Shown here: positions 12,973 through 21,868 of the stretch, in pieces
Layout: each line of letters begins with the position of its first letter
Position numbering within the stretch: position 1 is the stretch's first letter
NCBI RefSeq assembly: GCF_024198235.1
Contig: NZ_JAKCFB010000019.1
Location: 1-64,000, forward strand
DNA length: 64,000 nucleotides
Direction: 5' to 3'
Source: Myxococcus dinghuensis
GTDB lineage: Bacteria; Myxococcota; Myxococcia; Myxococcales; Myxococcaceae
Made by a program: the position numbers and the translations under genes
The notes under the pieces: generated by a model
What the model saw: only the letters and a program-made list of their open reading frames with translations
Database searches by the model: none
Told to the model about the DNA's origin: nothing

Positions 12973-15792
12973 ATGGCGACGAGGAAGAGCGAGGACCAGG
13001 AGCGGCTCATCGACCGGGACTTGACCGCGCTGGCCCGGGAGGGCCGGCTGGCGGCCGCGCACGGCGTGGACGCGGCCGTGACGGAGGTGCTCGGGCTGTT
13101 GACGCGGGGCGGCAAGCATCCCCTGCTGTCCGGGGACCCGGGCGTGGGAAAGAGCGCGCTGGTGCAGGAGGTCGCCCGGCGCATCGCCGAGGGGCGCGTG
13201 GACGCGGAGCTCGCGCAGGCCCGGCTGGTGGAGGTCTCCGTGGCCAACATCCTGGCGCGGAGCACCCAGCGGCAGGCGGCGGAGAGCTTCGAGGAGCTGT
13301 TGGCCCATCTGGCGCGCCACGCCTGCCCCATCGTCTACATCCGCGACCTGCCCGCGGCCCTGGGCGGCCCGCTGGCCCCCGTGGCCGTGCGCGCGCTGCG
13401 CACCGGCGGCCTGCGTTTCATCTTCGAGACGGAGCCCAAGCGCGTACAGGAGCTGCTGCGCTCCGACGAGGCGCTCGCCGAGCGGCTGCACCTGCTGCCG
13501 CTGCACGAGCCGCCGCTGGAGAAGGCGCGCTGGGTGCTGGGACGGGTGGCGGAGGAGTTGGAGCGCGAGCTGCGGCTGCCCATCGACCCGGCGGCGTGTG
13601 ACCTGGCGCTGCGGCTGTCCTCGAAGTTCCTGCTGGCGCAGCGCATGCCGCGCAAGGCCATCGAGCTGCTCAAGGAGACGGCGGCCGAGGCGGCGGGCGT
13701 GGCCAAGGACCACGTGGGCCCGGAGGACGTGCTCACCCGCTTCTGCTCCGCCACGCGCCTGCCGCGCTTCGTGGTGGACGACGCCATGCCGCTGGACCTG
13801 GACGAGACGGAGCGCTTCTTCGGGGAGCGGCTGCTCGGCCAGACGGACGCGGTGGGCGCGGTGCTGCGGTCGGTGGCGCTGCTGAAGGCGGGGCTGAACG
13901 ACCCGCGTCGGCCGCTGGGCGTGTTCCTGTTCGCGGGCCCCACGGGCGTGGGCAAGACGCAGCTTGCGAAGCTGCTGGCCGAGTACCTGTTCGGCTCGGC
14001 GGACAGGCTGGTGCGCCTGAACATGGCGGACTACCCCAACGACGGCGACGAGAGCGTGCCCTTCGGCGCGTCGTGGGCGCCGGCGCTGGAGACGCGACGG
14101 GGCGAGCTGAGCGCGCTGCTGGACGGCAAGGTGTTCTCCGTGCTGCTGCTCGACGAGTTCGAGAAGGCCGCGCGCAGCGTGCACGACCGGTTCCTGCAGC
14201 TCTTCGACGAGGGCACCTTCGTCAACGGCGCGGGCGAGGTGGTGTCCTGCAACAACACGCTCATCGTCGCCACGTCCAACGTGGGCGCGGAGGTGTACCG
14301 GGAGCCGGGAATGGGCTTCGCGGGCGCGCGGCGCGCGGAAGAGATGGTGTCGGAGGTGGACCGGCGCATCGCCGAGGCGTTCCGCCCGGAGTTCCTCAAC
14401 CGCTTCGACGCCATCTGCCACTTCCGCCCGCTCTCCAAGGTGGACATCCGCAAGATTGCCCAGCGCGAGGTGGGCCGCGTGCTGGAGCGCGAGGGCATCC
14501 GCGCGCGCTCGCTGGACGTGGAGGTGACGCCGGAGGTGGTGGACCTGCTGGTGGAGCGCGGCTACTCGCCGCAGTTCGGCGCGCGCTACCTCCAGCGTGA
14601 AATCGAGAAGACGCTCACCGCGGCGCTGGCGGTGGAGATTGCCCGCCGGCCGCTGCCTCCAGGCACGCCCGTGCGCGTGGAGGGACGCCCGGGAGGCCGG
14701 GTGATGGCCGTGGCCGAGCCCGCGGCGCCGCCGCCCTCTCCCACCGCGCAGTTGCTGCTGCCGTCCGCGCGCGCGGCGCCGGTGAAGCGCCGGCTGGACC
14801 GCAAGTCGCTCCTGGTGGAGATGGACCGGCTGGTGGGAAAGGCGCGCTCGCTCGCGGCCTCCGCGGGCCGGCCGCAGTTGGAGGAGCGGCGCGCGGCGCT
14901 CCTGACGGAGACGCAGGCACCCAACCTCTGGGACGACCCCACGCACGCGGCGGAGGTCATCCGCGCCTTCCGCACCGTGGAGGCGCACATCAACGAGATG
15001 GAGCGGCTGGAGGCCGCGTGCATGTTCGCGCGCAGGCTGGTGCGCGAGGCGAAGAACGAGGTGCAGTTGGCGTCCGCCGCCAAGCAGGTGGAGGACGTCG
15101 CGCGCGAAATGCAGATGGCCGAGGCGCTCCATGCCTCCGGCGCCACCACGCAGGACACGGAGGCGCTGGTGGACATCTGCGCGAGCGACTCCACGGAGGC
15201 GCAGGAGGCCTGGGTGCAGGAGCTGGCCACCATGTACCTGGGCTGGGCCCAGCGGCGAGGCTACGAGGCCATCGCCGTCGCCGAGGCGGAGGAGCCCGCT
15301 CGGGTGGTGGTGCGCATCGCGGGTCCGGGCGCCTATGGATTCCTGGCCGGCGAGGCGGGCATGCACCGGCGACTGGAGGATGAGAAGCGCCAGCGCGCCT
15401 ACGTCCGCATCCACCGCGCGGGCGCGCTCTCCGAGGAGGAGCTGGAGCTGCTCGAGGTGCTGGGCCGCCCGGTGAAGAGCCACGAGGGCGCCTACCTCCA
15501 GCGCGTGCGCACCGAGGTGACGGTGAAGGACGAGTCCACCGGCCGCGTGCTGACCCTGACGGGCGCGGGAGAGCTGGACGAGCTCAAGGACATCGCCGCG
15601 CGGGTGGTGTCCGGCCAGGGCGGCACCACGGACGAGGCACGGCGCTACTACCTGGGCCGCAGCGCCCGCGTGGAGGACCCTCGCACCGGCGCGGGCACGC
15701 CGCGCGTCAAGGACGTGCTGCGCGGCGAGCTGGACGTCTTCATCGCCGCGTGGATTGCCCGCCCCCCGCCCGAGCCCGCGACGGGGAGCTGA
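12973..15792 (+). CDS. ClpA/B-like AAA+ protein fused to a release factor 2-like domain lacking GGQ
   Basis: 939 aa. Module 1 (~30-265) is a AAA+ domain with Walker A GDPGVGKS (54-61) but a poor Walker B (VYIRDL). Module 2 (~285-560) is a complete ClpA/B-type AAA+: Walker A GPTGVGKT (322-329), Walker B LLLDEFEKA (391-399), and the C-terminal small domain (FLNRFDAI, GARYLQREIE). There is no Clp N-domain and no M-domain coiled coil. A Pro-rich linker (~575-608) leads to residues ~610-930, which follow peptide release factor 2: NLWDDPTHAAEVI, TEAQEAWVQELATMYLGWAQ, GPGAYGFLAGEAGMHR and, at the end, RVEDPRTGAGTP with VLRGELDVFI. The peptidyl-hydrolysis loop S-G-A-G-G-Q is missing, so it cannot release peptides as RF2 does. 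A ribosome-tethered unfoldase is the simplest inference. Alone in its transcription unit. Confidence 0.8.
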   Translation: MATRKSEDQERLIDRDLTALAREGRLAAAHGVDAAVTEVLGLLTRGGKHPLLSGDPGVGKSALVQEVARRIAEGRVDAELAQARLVEVSVANILARSTQRQAAESFEELLAHLARHACPIVYIRDLPAALGGPLAPVAVRALRTGGLRFIFETEPKRVQELLRSDEALAERLHLLPLHEPPLEKARWVLGRVAEELERELRLPIDPAACDLALRLSSKFLLAQRMPRKAIELLKETAAEAAGVAKDHVGPEDVLTRFCSATRLPRFVVDDAMPLDLDETERFFGERLLGQTDAVGAVLRSVALLKAGLNDPRRPLGVFLFAGPTGVGKTQLAKLLAEYLFGSADRLVRLNMADYPNDGDESVPFGASWAPALETRRGELSALLDGKVFSVLLLDEFEKAARSVHDRFLQLFDEGTFVNGAGEVVSCNNTLIVATSNVGAEVYREPGMGFAGARRAEEMVSEVDRRIAEAFRPEFLNRFDAICHFRPLSKVDIRKIAQREVGRVLEREGIRARSLDVEVTPEVVDLLVERGYSPQFGARYLQREIEKTLTAALAVEIARRPLPPGTPVRVEGRPGGRVMAVAEPAAPPPSPTAQLLLPSARAAPVKRRLDRKSLLVEMDRLVGKARSLAASAGRPQLEERRAALLTETQAPNLWDDPTHAAEVIRAFRTVEAHINEMERLEAACMFARRLVREAKNEVQLASAAKQVEDVAREMQMAEALHASGATTQDTEALVDICASDSTEAQEAWVQELATMYLGWAQRRGYEAIAVAEAEEPARVVVRIAGPGAYGFLAGEAGMHRRLEDEKRQRAYVRIHRAGALSEEELELLEVLGRPVKSHEGAYLQRVRTEVTVKDESTGRVLTLTGAGELDELKDIAARVVSGQGGTTDEARRYYLGRSARVEDPRTGAGTPRVKDVLRGELDVFIAAWIARPPPEPATGS

Positions 15793-15803
15793 CGTCGTCA
15801 CGC

Positions 15804-15839
15804 GAGGGAGCGGAGCGCCTGTGTCGGCCCCGCTCCCTC
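15804..15839. terminator. Bidirectional terminator-like hairpin
   Basis: GAGGGAGCGG (15804-15813) pairs perfectly with CCGCTCCCTC (15830-15839). It lies in the 55-bp gap between the convergent AAA+/RF2 gene and the CARDB lipoprotein gene. There is no T-tract, as usual in this GC range. Confidence 0.65.
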
Positions 15840-15847
15840 ACGCATTG

Positions 15848-18800
15848 CTATTGGGTGACCTGGATGAGGGACGTCGCCCAGGTGTTGTTGTCCTCACGCA
15901 GCTCCAGCACCGACTGCCCCGGGTCCACGAACGCCCCGAGGTAGAACGCGCCGGGCCCCGTCGCATCGGCAGGGAGGTAGGCGGGCCCCGACACCGACGA
16001 CGTGATGCAGGCTCCCGGCGACAGCCCCATGATGTTCAAGGTCCCCACCAACCGCTGGTCGTAGGCCGGTCCGGCCGGAGAAGGCTCGGGGGACAGCACC
16101 GTGTCCACGGACAGCAGCAGCGCCACGATGCTGGCGGGGCTGGCCATCGTGCCCTGGTTGCACACCTTCACCGAGGCGGAGAGGGTCGTCCCGAGCGCGA
16201 CGCTGGTGGGCCCGGACAGCGACGACACGACGAGGTCGGGGCGGTTGCCCACGCCGATGCGCCCCATCACGAACGTGTTGTTGTCCTCACGCAACTCCTG
16301 CAACGACGCGGAGTCATCCACGATGGCGCCCAGGTAGTAGGCCCCATCCCCCTGCGCGTCCGGCGGCAGGCTGGCCCAGCCCGCGACGGGCTGGGTCAGG
16401 CACGAGCCCGCGGCGAGCGCGGGAACCGAGAACCCGGCCACCACCGCCTGGTCCGTCGGAGCAGGGCCGCCCGTGGTCCCCATCATCGGCGTGAGCGTGG
16501 CATCCGTGGACAGGAGGACCAGCACGTTGACCGACTGGCTGGTGGGCATCGTCCCGATGTTGCACACCGTCACGTTCGTCGTGAACCCCTGACCGGACAG
16601 CACGCTCGCGGGGCTCGTCAGCGAGGTGACGACCAGGTCCGGGCGGTTGCCCACGCCGACGAGGCCCTTCACGAAGGTGTTGTTGTCCTCGCGCAGCTCC
16701 GGGACGCCGAGGAACGCATCGACCATGGCGCCGACGTAGTAGGTCCCCTCGCCCTGCGCGTCCGGCGGCAGCATCGCCGTGCCGGTGAGGCTCCGGACCA
16801 CGCACTGGCCAGGCGAAAGGGAAGGCACGCTCACGTCACCCGCGGGCGACTGGTCGCTGGGCGGCCCCGAGGGCCCGACCATCGACGTCAGGGAGCTGTC
16901 CACGGAGATGAGCACCTGGAGCTGGGTGACCGGGCTGTTCGCCGTGCCCTGGTTGCAGACGGTCGCCGAGGCGGCAAAGGTCAGCCCGGGCCGCAGGCTC
17001 TCCGGGACCGACAGCGCGGTGACGACCAGGTCCGGACGGTTGCCCACGCCAACCAGGCCCTTCACGAAGGCGTTGTTGTCCTCACGCAGCTCCATGATGG
17101 AGGCCGGGTCATCCACGATGGCCCCCACGTAGTAGCCTCCTTCGCCCTGCGCGTCCGGCGGCAACCATGCGGACACGGTCGCACTCCGGGTCGAACACGC
17201 GCCCGGAGAGAGGCTGGGCATCGACACCATTCCCAGCGGCGACTGGTCCGACGCGGGGTAGCCCCCCATGGACATCGGCGTGAGCACGTCGTCGACGGAC
17301 AGCAGGAGCTGCACGTTCGCCGGGCCGGCGCTCGAGGTGCCCTGGTTGCACACCGTCACCGAGGCGGAGAAGGACTGGCCCTGCTGGACGCTCGTGGGCG
17401 TCGTCATCGCGGTGACGACCAGGTCCGGAAGCATCCCCACGCCGATGAGCCCCTTGGCGAAGGTGTTGTTGTCCTCGCGCAGCTCCTGCACGGACGCGGC
17501 GTCATCCACGATGGCGCCGATGAACAGGGGAACGCCCGGGGTGGCGGCGGGCGGAGGGTACGCGTTGGCGGTCAGCGTCCGCGTCGCACAAGCGCCCGGG
17601 TTGAGCCCAGGCGTCTGCACCATGCCCAGCGGAGCCTGCTCCACGGAGGGCGGGTACATCGTCACCAGGGACGGGCTCGTGGACAGGTAGACCTGCGTGT
17701 TGGTGGAGGGGCTCGGCTGGGTCCCCTGGTTGCACACCGTCACCGTCGCGGTGAGGGACTGGCCGGGCTGGACGCTCGCCGGGGCCGTCATGTCCGTGAT
17801 GACCAGGTCCGGGCGGTTGCCCACGCCGATGCGGCTCTGCGCGTACACGTTGTTGTCCTCGCGCAGCTCCGGCACGGAGGCCGGGTCGTCGATGATGGCC
17901 CCCAGGAAGAGGCCATCGTCACCCTGGGACTGCTGCGGCGGCAGGGACACGGCGTAGACGGACGCGCTGCGCGTCAGGCACTGCCCGACGTTCAGGGACG
18001 GGAAGGGAATGAGCCCCGCGGGAGCCTGCGTCGAGAGCGGCACGCCGGGTCCCATGGGCTGCAGCGACGAGGTCCTCGCCAGGTAGACCTGCGCGTTGGT
18101 GGACGGGCTCGCCTGGGTGCCCTGGTTGCACGCCGTCACCGTCGCGATGAAGGACTGGCCGGACGACACGCTCGCGGGCCCCGTCACCGAGGTGATGACG
18201 AGGTCCGGACGGTTGCCCACGCCGATGAAGGCCTTCACGAAGGTGTTGTTGTCCTCGCGCAGCTCCTGCACGGAGGCCGGGTCATCCACGATGGCGCCCA
18301 GATAGTAGGCCCCATCCCCCGTCGCGGCCGGCGGCAACCACGCGTTGCCACTCACCGAACGCGTCGTACACGAGCCCGGGCTCAAGGTCGGGAGCCAGGT
18401 CGAGCCGAGCGGGCTCTGGTCCGAGGGCGGCGGGGCCGACCCCATGGGCGTCAGCACGGCATCCGTCGAGAGATAGAGCTGGACGGAGGAACCATTCGAG
18501 GGCGTGGTGCCCTGGTTGCAGACCCGCACCGTCGCCGTGAGCGACTGACCGGACTGCACGCTCGCGGGGCTCGTCAGCGCGGTGATGACGAGGTCCGGGA
18601 GGCTGCCCACGCCGATGCGGTCGACCGCGAATGCGTTGTTGTCCTCGCGCAGCTCCGGCACCGACCCGGGGTCATCCACGATGGCGCCCAGGTAGTAGGC
18701 CGTCGCGCCCAGCCCCGCTGGCGGCAGGTTCGGGTAGAGCGACACCACCCGCCGGGCGCACTCGCCCGCGACCAGCCAGGGCGTCTGGACGCTCCCGAGG

Positions 18801-19531
18801 GGGGACTGGTCCATGGGAGGAGCCCCGGGCCCCGTGGGCGACAACACCGTGTCCGTCGACAGGAAGAACTGCGTCGTCGACTGCCCCGCCGGCATGGTGC
18901 CCTGGTTGCAGACCTTCACCGAGACGTTGAAGGCCGTGTTGGGCGATACGCTGGGAGGGCCGCTCAGCTCGGTGATGACGAGGTCCGCCAGGTCCCCCAC
19001 GCCGATGGCGCTCTTGGCGAAGGTGTTGTTGGACTCGTTGCTCTCCGCCACCATCTGGGTCGCGTCCGCGACCGCGCCCAGGAAGTAGCGACCGCTGCCC
19101 GTCGCGGACGCGGGCAGCGCGGCATACCCCTGCACCGCGACGCTCGAGCACTGGCCCGCCTCCAGCGGGAGCTGCAGGGACGCCATGCCGATGGGCCGCT
19201 GATCCGACCCCGCGGGTCCTGCCGGCGGCCAGGTGAGCGTGTCGCGCACGGACAGATACAGCTCCACCGACGTACCCGAGGGGACCGACTGCGTCCCCGC
19301 GTTGCACACCTTCACCGTCGCGGTGAAGGACTCCGAGACACGGACACTCGCGGGGCCGCGAATCTCCGTCACCGTCAGGTCCGGGCCCGTACCCAGCCCC
19401 TCCGACGTGGTTGCGGGCTCGGGTGCTCCGGCGGAGGCACCGTCGCCCCCGCTACAACCCGTTCCCATTCCGACGCACAAACCCATGACCAGCCACTTCG
19501 TGGCGGTCATTCTCCACTCCGGCCTCTTCAT
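15848..19531 (-). CDS. Nine-repeat CARDB lipoprotein
   Basis: 1227 aa with a signal peptide and lipobox (CVGMGTGC), followed by a short Ser/Ala/Gly linker. The rest is nine tandem CARDB-type beta-sandwich domains of about 132 aa. Each begins with [RL]-PDLV[IV]-x-x-[LM]-x-x-P-x-S-V. Next comes a T-V-x-VCNQGT segment, then the [VI]-Q-[LV]-[YL]-LS-x-D stretch. Each ends with YYLGAIVDDPASVQELREDNN and a G-V-G-N-R-PDL junction. Repeats 3-9 are nearly identical in these positions, down to the DNA (unit about 400 bp), pointing to expansion by unequal crossing-over. Such proteins act as surface adhesins or scaffolds; no catalytic motif is visible. GGGAG stands 6-10 nt before the ATG at 19531. Confidence 0.85.
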   Translation of the reverse strand: MKRPEWRMTATKWLVMGLCVGMGTGCSGGDGASAGAPEPATTSEGLGTGPDLTVTEIRGPASVRVSESFTATVKVCNAGTQSVPSGTSVELYLSVRDTLTWPPAGPAGSDQRPIGMASLQLPLEAGQCSSVAVQGYAALPASATGSGRYFLGAVADATQMVAESNESNNTFAKSAIGVGDLADLVITELSGPPSVSPNTAFNVSVKVCNQGTMPAGQSTTQFFLSTDTVLSPTGPGAPPMDQSPLGSVQTPWLVAGECARRVVSLYPNLPPAGLGATAYYLGAIVDDPGSVPELREDNNAFAVDRIGVGSLPDLVITALTSPASVQSGQSLTATVRVCNQGTTPSNGSSVQLYLSTDAVLTPMGSAPPPSDQSPLGSTWLPTLSPGSCTTRSVSGNAWLPPAATGDGAYYLGAIVDDPASVQELREDNNTFVKAFIGVGNRPDLVITSVTGPASVSSGQSFIATVTACNQGTQASPSTNAQVYLARTSSLQPMGPGVPLSTQAPAGLIPFPSLNVGQCLTRSASVYAVSLPPQQSQGDDGLFLGAIIDDPASVPELREDNNVYAQSRIGVGNRPDLVITDMTAPASVQPGQSLTATVTVCNQGTQPSPSTNTQVYLSTSPSLVTMYPPSVEQAPLGMVQTPGLNPGACATRTLTANAYPPPAATPGVPLFIGAIVDDAASVQELREDNNTFAKGLIGVGMLPDLVVTAMTTPTSVQQGQSFSASVTVCNQGTSSAGPANVQLLLSVDDVLTPMSMGGYPASDQSPLGMVSMPSLSPGACSTRSATVSAWLPPDAQGEGGYYVGAIVDDPASIMELREDNNAFVKGLVGVGNRPDLVVTALSVPESLRPGLTFAASATVCNQGTANSPVTQLQVLISVDSSLTSMVGPSGPPSDQSPAGDVSVPSLSPGQCVVRSLTGTAMLPPDAQGEGTYYVGAMVDAFLGVPELREDNNTFVKGLVGVGNRPDLVVTSLTSPASVLSGQGFTTNVTVCNIGTMPTSQSVNVLVLLSTDATLTPMMGTTGGPAPTDQAVVAGFSVPALAAGSCLTQPVAGWASLPPDAQGDGAYYLGAIVDDSASLQELREDNNTFVMGRIGVGNRPDLVVSSLSGPTSVALGTTLSASVKVCNQGTMASPASIVALLLSVDTVLSPEPSPAGPAYDQRLVGTLNIMGLSPGACITSSVSGPAYLPADATGPGAFYLGAFVDPGQSVLELREDNNTWATSLIQVTQ
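15860..19400. repeat. Nine tandem ~400-bp coding repeats
   Basis: The CARDB gene is repetitive at DNA level. The same junction sequence (GGTTGCCCACGCCGA and close variants) recurs every ~400 bp, for example near 16243, 16646, 17039, 17815 and 18212, each followed by TTGTTGTCCTCGCGCAGCTC variants. Variation is mostly synonymous. The array is prone to copy-number change and to assembly collapse. Confidence 0.75.
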
Positions 19532-19757
19532 GAAGTCTCCCGTTGCTGTGTCGCGCGTGGAGCGCGGGTTCCCCGAAGAAGGCGGGGCCTCGCTCCCCTG
19601 CGCGGCCTAAGTGCGTAGCAGGAAGACTGAAAGCCGTAGAAGTCCCTGGCGGGTCACTTCGACGAAGGATGTCTTTGGAAAGCCCAGGGGAGACACATGT
19701 ATCAAATCAAGACATGTGACTTTCCCCGAGACTGAGAACCCAGAGGTGGAATGGACT

Positions 19758-19794
19758 CCCCAGCCCGTGGTGAGCAGACCTCACCGGGCTGGGG
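19758..19794. terminator. Strong hairpin downstream of the 19.8-20.4 kb gene
   Basis: CCCCAGCCCG (19758-19767) pairs with CGGGCTGGGG (19785-19794), with an additional inner GGTGA/TCACC pairing. It lies 17 bp beyond the stop of the leftward gene ending at 19811, in the gap before the CARDB gene promoter region. No other feature is evident in 19532-19810. Confidence 0.6.
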
Positions 19795-19810
19795 CCATCC
19801 GCACCCTACG

Positions 19811-20383
19811 TCACCGGTGCGCGACGCCCGCGACACGCACGGACGAATCGGGAGACGTGGCGGCCACGGCCCTGCCGAGCGACGCGGCGCTCTCCGGGAA
19901 GGGGCCTCGCGCCACTTCATCCCCCGAGGGGTCCAGCACCTGCGCGTAGACGTTCTTGAAGCCCTTCTGCAGGCCGACCGCCTGGTGGGGCTCTCCCTTG
20001 GAGTCCGCGACCATGAAGAGCGACGAGTCGAGCTCCGCCGGAGGCGCCTCGCCGTGCTGCTGGAACAGGCCGCGCATCAGCTCGAGCGACTCCTTGTGGC
20101 TCTTGCGAATCTCGCCCTTGGCCATGCCCTTGAAGAGGCCGGGGACGTCGCGCAGGTCCACGCGCACCACGACGATGGGCTTGCCCCCCCTCACGTCATA
20201 GGCGAACTGGTAGGCATGCTCGCGCAGCTCGTCGCGAGTCCCCTTGTTGGCATAGAGCACGACCGTGGGCCTGCCCTTGCCGATGGGCACTTCCCTGCCG
20301 AACACGTCCTTGAGCTCGGCGGCGTGCGCGGGAAGGACTCCCAGCAAGCCGACCAGACATGCGAGCGCGGCGATCTTCCTCAT
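19811..20383 (-). CDS. Secreted hypothetical protein, thioredoxin-fold-like pattern
   Basis: 190 aa from the ATG at 20381-20383. Residues 1-22 are a signal peptide (MRKIAALACLVGLLGVLPAH, then A) with no lipobox, so the product is probably periplasmic. The mature part starts ELKDVFGREVPIGKGRPTVV, LYANKGTRDELREHA. This resembles the first strand and helix of a redoxin or AhpC-like fold, but there is no C-x-x-C; mature Cys residues are absent. It then has KPIVVVRVDLRDVPGLFKGM and a C-terminal FKNVYAQVLDPSGDEVARG. A role as a degenerate redoxin-type protein is only a guess. It diverges from the deacetylase gene. Confidence 0.6.
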   Translation of the reverse strand: MRKIAALACLVGLLGVLPAHAAELKDVFGREVPIGKGRPTVVLYANKGTRDELREHAYQFAYDVRGGKPIVVVRVDLRDVPGLFKGMAKGEIRKSHKESLELMRGLFQQHGEAPPAELDSSLFMVADSKGEPHQAVGLQKGFKNVYAQVLDPSGDEVARGPFPESAASLGRAVAATSPDSSVRVAGVAHR

Positions 20384-20604
20384 GTGAACGTGTCCTCTCG
20401 AATGGGGATGGAATCGTCTCAACGGTCCTGTCGAACACCCTCCCCCCAACCACCGAATCCCCAGTCACTTCCGACCCGCTCCACACCTTTCCCGCTCACC
20501 AGGCCACACAGCTCCGGCGCGCCCGCTCGATTGCCATGCGAGGAAGCTGTCTGCTAACGCGCATATCCATGCCGCAACCCACCCCGCGCGGCAGGGGGGC
20601 TGTC

Positions 20605-21822
20605 TTGAACACGCCATTGCTGGACTGGAAGCGACTGGTCACTCCACTGCTGCTGTTGACACTCCATTCCTCGGCGCTGGCCGCCCAGCCCTTCCAAGAG
20701 GGAATCGTCACCATCACGCTGGACGACGGCTGGGCCACGCAGTTCACGTACGCGCGCGCGGCGCTCAACACGCGAGGCATCAAGGCGACGTATGGGCTCA
20801 TCTCCCGGGCGCTCGAGCAGGGGTGGGGGGGATACATGACCACCGCCCAGGCCCGGACGCTCGTGGCGGAGGGCAACGGCATCGCCAGCCACACGCTCAC
20901 GCACCCGGACCTGACCACGCTGACGCCCCTGGAGCTCACCGCCGAGCTGAAGGATTCGCAGGCGTGGCTGGTGAACAACCTGCACCTGTCCGCCGTGCCG
21001 GACTTCATCGTCCCCTATGGGCGCTATGACGCCACGGTGCTCTCCGCCGTGAAGCAATTCTATGGCAGCAGCCGCACGGTGAATGGCGGGCGCAACTTCC
21101 GGGACACCGTCGTCTACGAGCTCTACGCGAATGACGTGGCGCGCGGCGTCCCGGTGAGCACGGTGGTGGGTTGGGTGGACCGAGCCATCGCGGAGAAGAG
21201 CTGGCTCATCCTCGTGTTCCACGAGTTCTCCACCGGCCCGCTGACGCGTGACACGGAGTACCGGGCGTCCGACTTCGCGGCCATCCTCGACTACGTCCGG
21301 ACGAAGGGCGTGCGCACCGTGACGCTGGCGCAGGGGCTGGCGTTGACGGAGGGCCGCACGGAACCGGAGGCGAGCGAGGGGACCCCCGTCTACGAGGACG
21401 GCCTCACCAGCGGCTTCGCGGACTGGAGCTGGGCGGACCACTCGTTGGACGAAGCCGTCACCGTCCACGCAGGGAGCTCCGCCATCCGCTTCGAGCCGGA
21501 TGGTTGGTCGGGGCTGCTCTTCCACCACTCGGGGATCGACTTGTCGCAGTACCAGGCCATCGAGCTGTGGGTGCATGGAGGCACCACGGGCGGACAGCAG
21601 ATCCGCGTGGTCCTCCACGACGGCACGGACTACCTGGGGACGATGCGCGTGGACACGGCGCCGGGAGGCCCCATCGTCGCGGGGCTTTGGCACAAGGTGA
21701 CGCTCTCGCTCGACGACATGGGTGTGACGTCGGGCATCCTGCGCGACCTCTACTTCCAGGACGACACGGGCGAGGACCAGGCGGCGGTGTACCTGGACGA
21801 CATCGTCCTCGTCCCTCGCTGA
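20605..21822 (+). CDS. Polysaccharide deacetylase (NodB family) with C-terminal sandwich domain
   Basis: About 405 aa. I prefer the TTG at 20605: AGGGGGG sits 6 nt upstream, and the product then begins with a clean signal peptide (LLDWKRLVTPLLLLTLHSSA, then LA). ATGs at 20536 and 20569 are in frame but lack such a box. The NodB domain shows motif 1 TITLDDGW (Asp base and metal Asp), motif 2 SHTLTHPDL (metal His pair H-T-x-x-H), motif 3 IVPYGRYD and motif 5 LILVFHEF. Residues ~265-405 form a beta-rich module (GFADWSWADHSLDEA through AAVYLDDIVLVP) like carbohydrate-binding sandwiches. It should deacetylate an N-acetylated glycan outside the cytoplasm. Substrate unknown. Confidence 0.85.
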   Translation: MNTPLLDWKRLVTPLLLLTLHSSALAAQPFQEGIVTITLDDGWATQFTYARAALNTRGIKATYGLISRALEQGWGGYMTTAQARTLVAEGNGIASHTLTHPDLTTLTPLELTAELKDSQAWLVNNLHLSAVPDFIVPYGRYDATVLSAVKQFYGSSRTVNGGRNFRDTVVYELYANDVARGVPVSTVVGWVDRAIAEKSWLILVFHEFSTGPLTRDTEYRASDFAAILDYVRTKGVRTVTLAQGLALTEGRTEPEASEGTPVYEDGLTSGFADWSWADHSLDEAVTVHAGSSAIRFEPDGWSGLLFHHSGIDLSQYQAIELWVHGGTTGGQQIRVVLHDGTDYLGTMRVDTAPGGPIVAGLWHKVTLSLDDMGVTSGILRDLYFQDDTGEDQAAVYLDDIVLVPR

Positions 21823-21868
21823 GCCCCCACGTCCTCCGGGCCCGCCACGAGCCTGTCCGCACCGCGTC

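Noticed and set aside
12934..15801. A 955-codon minus-strand frame opposite the AAA+/RF2 fusion
   Set aside because: No recognisable motif; the plus strand has two Walker A sites and RF2 motifs in frame.
15755..19618. A 1287-codon open frame on the plus strand across the CARDB gene
   Set aside because: It is the antisense shadow of the repeat gene: Arg/His/Gly-rich, no domain, no RBS, and the minus-strand frame has a lipobox and nine domain matches.
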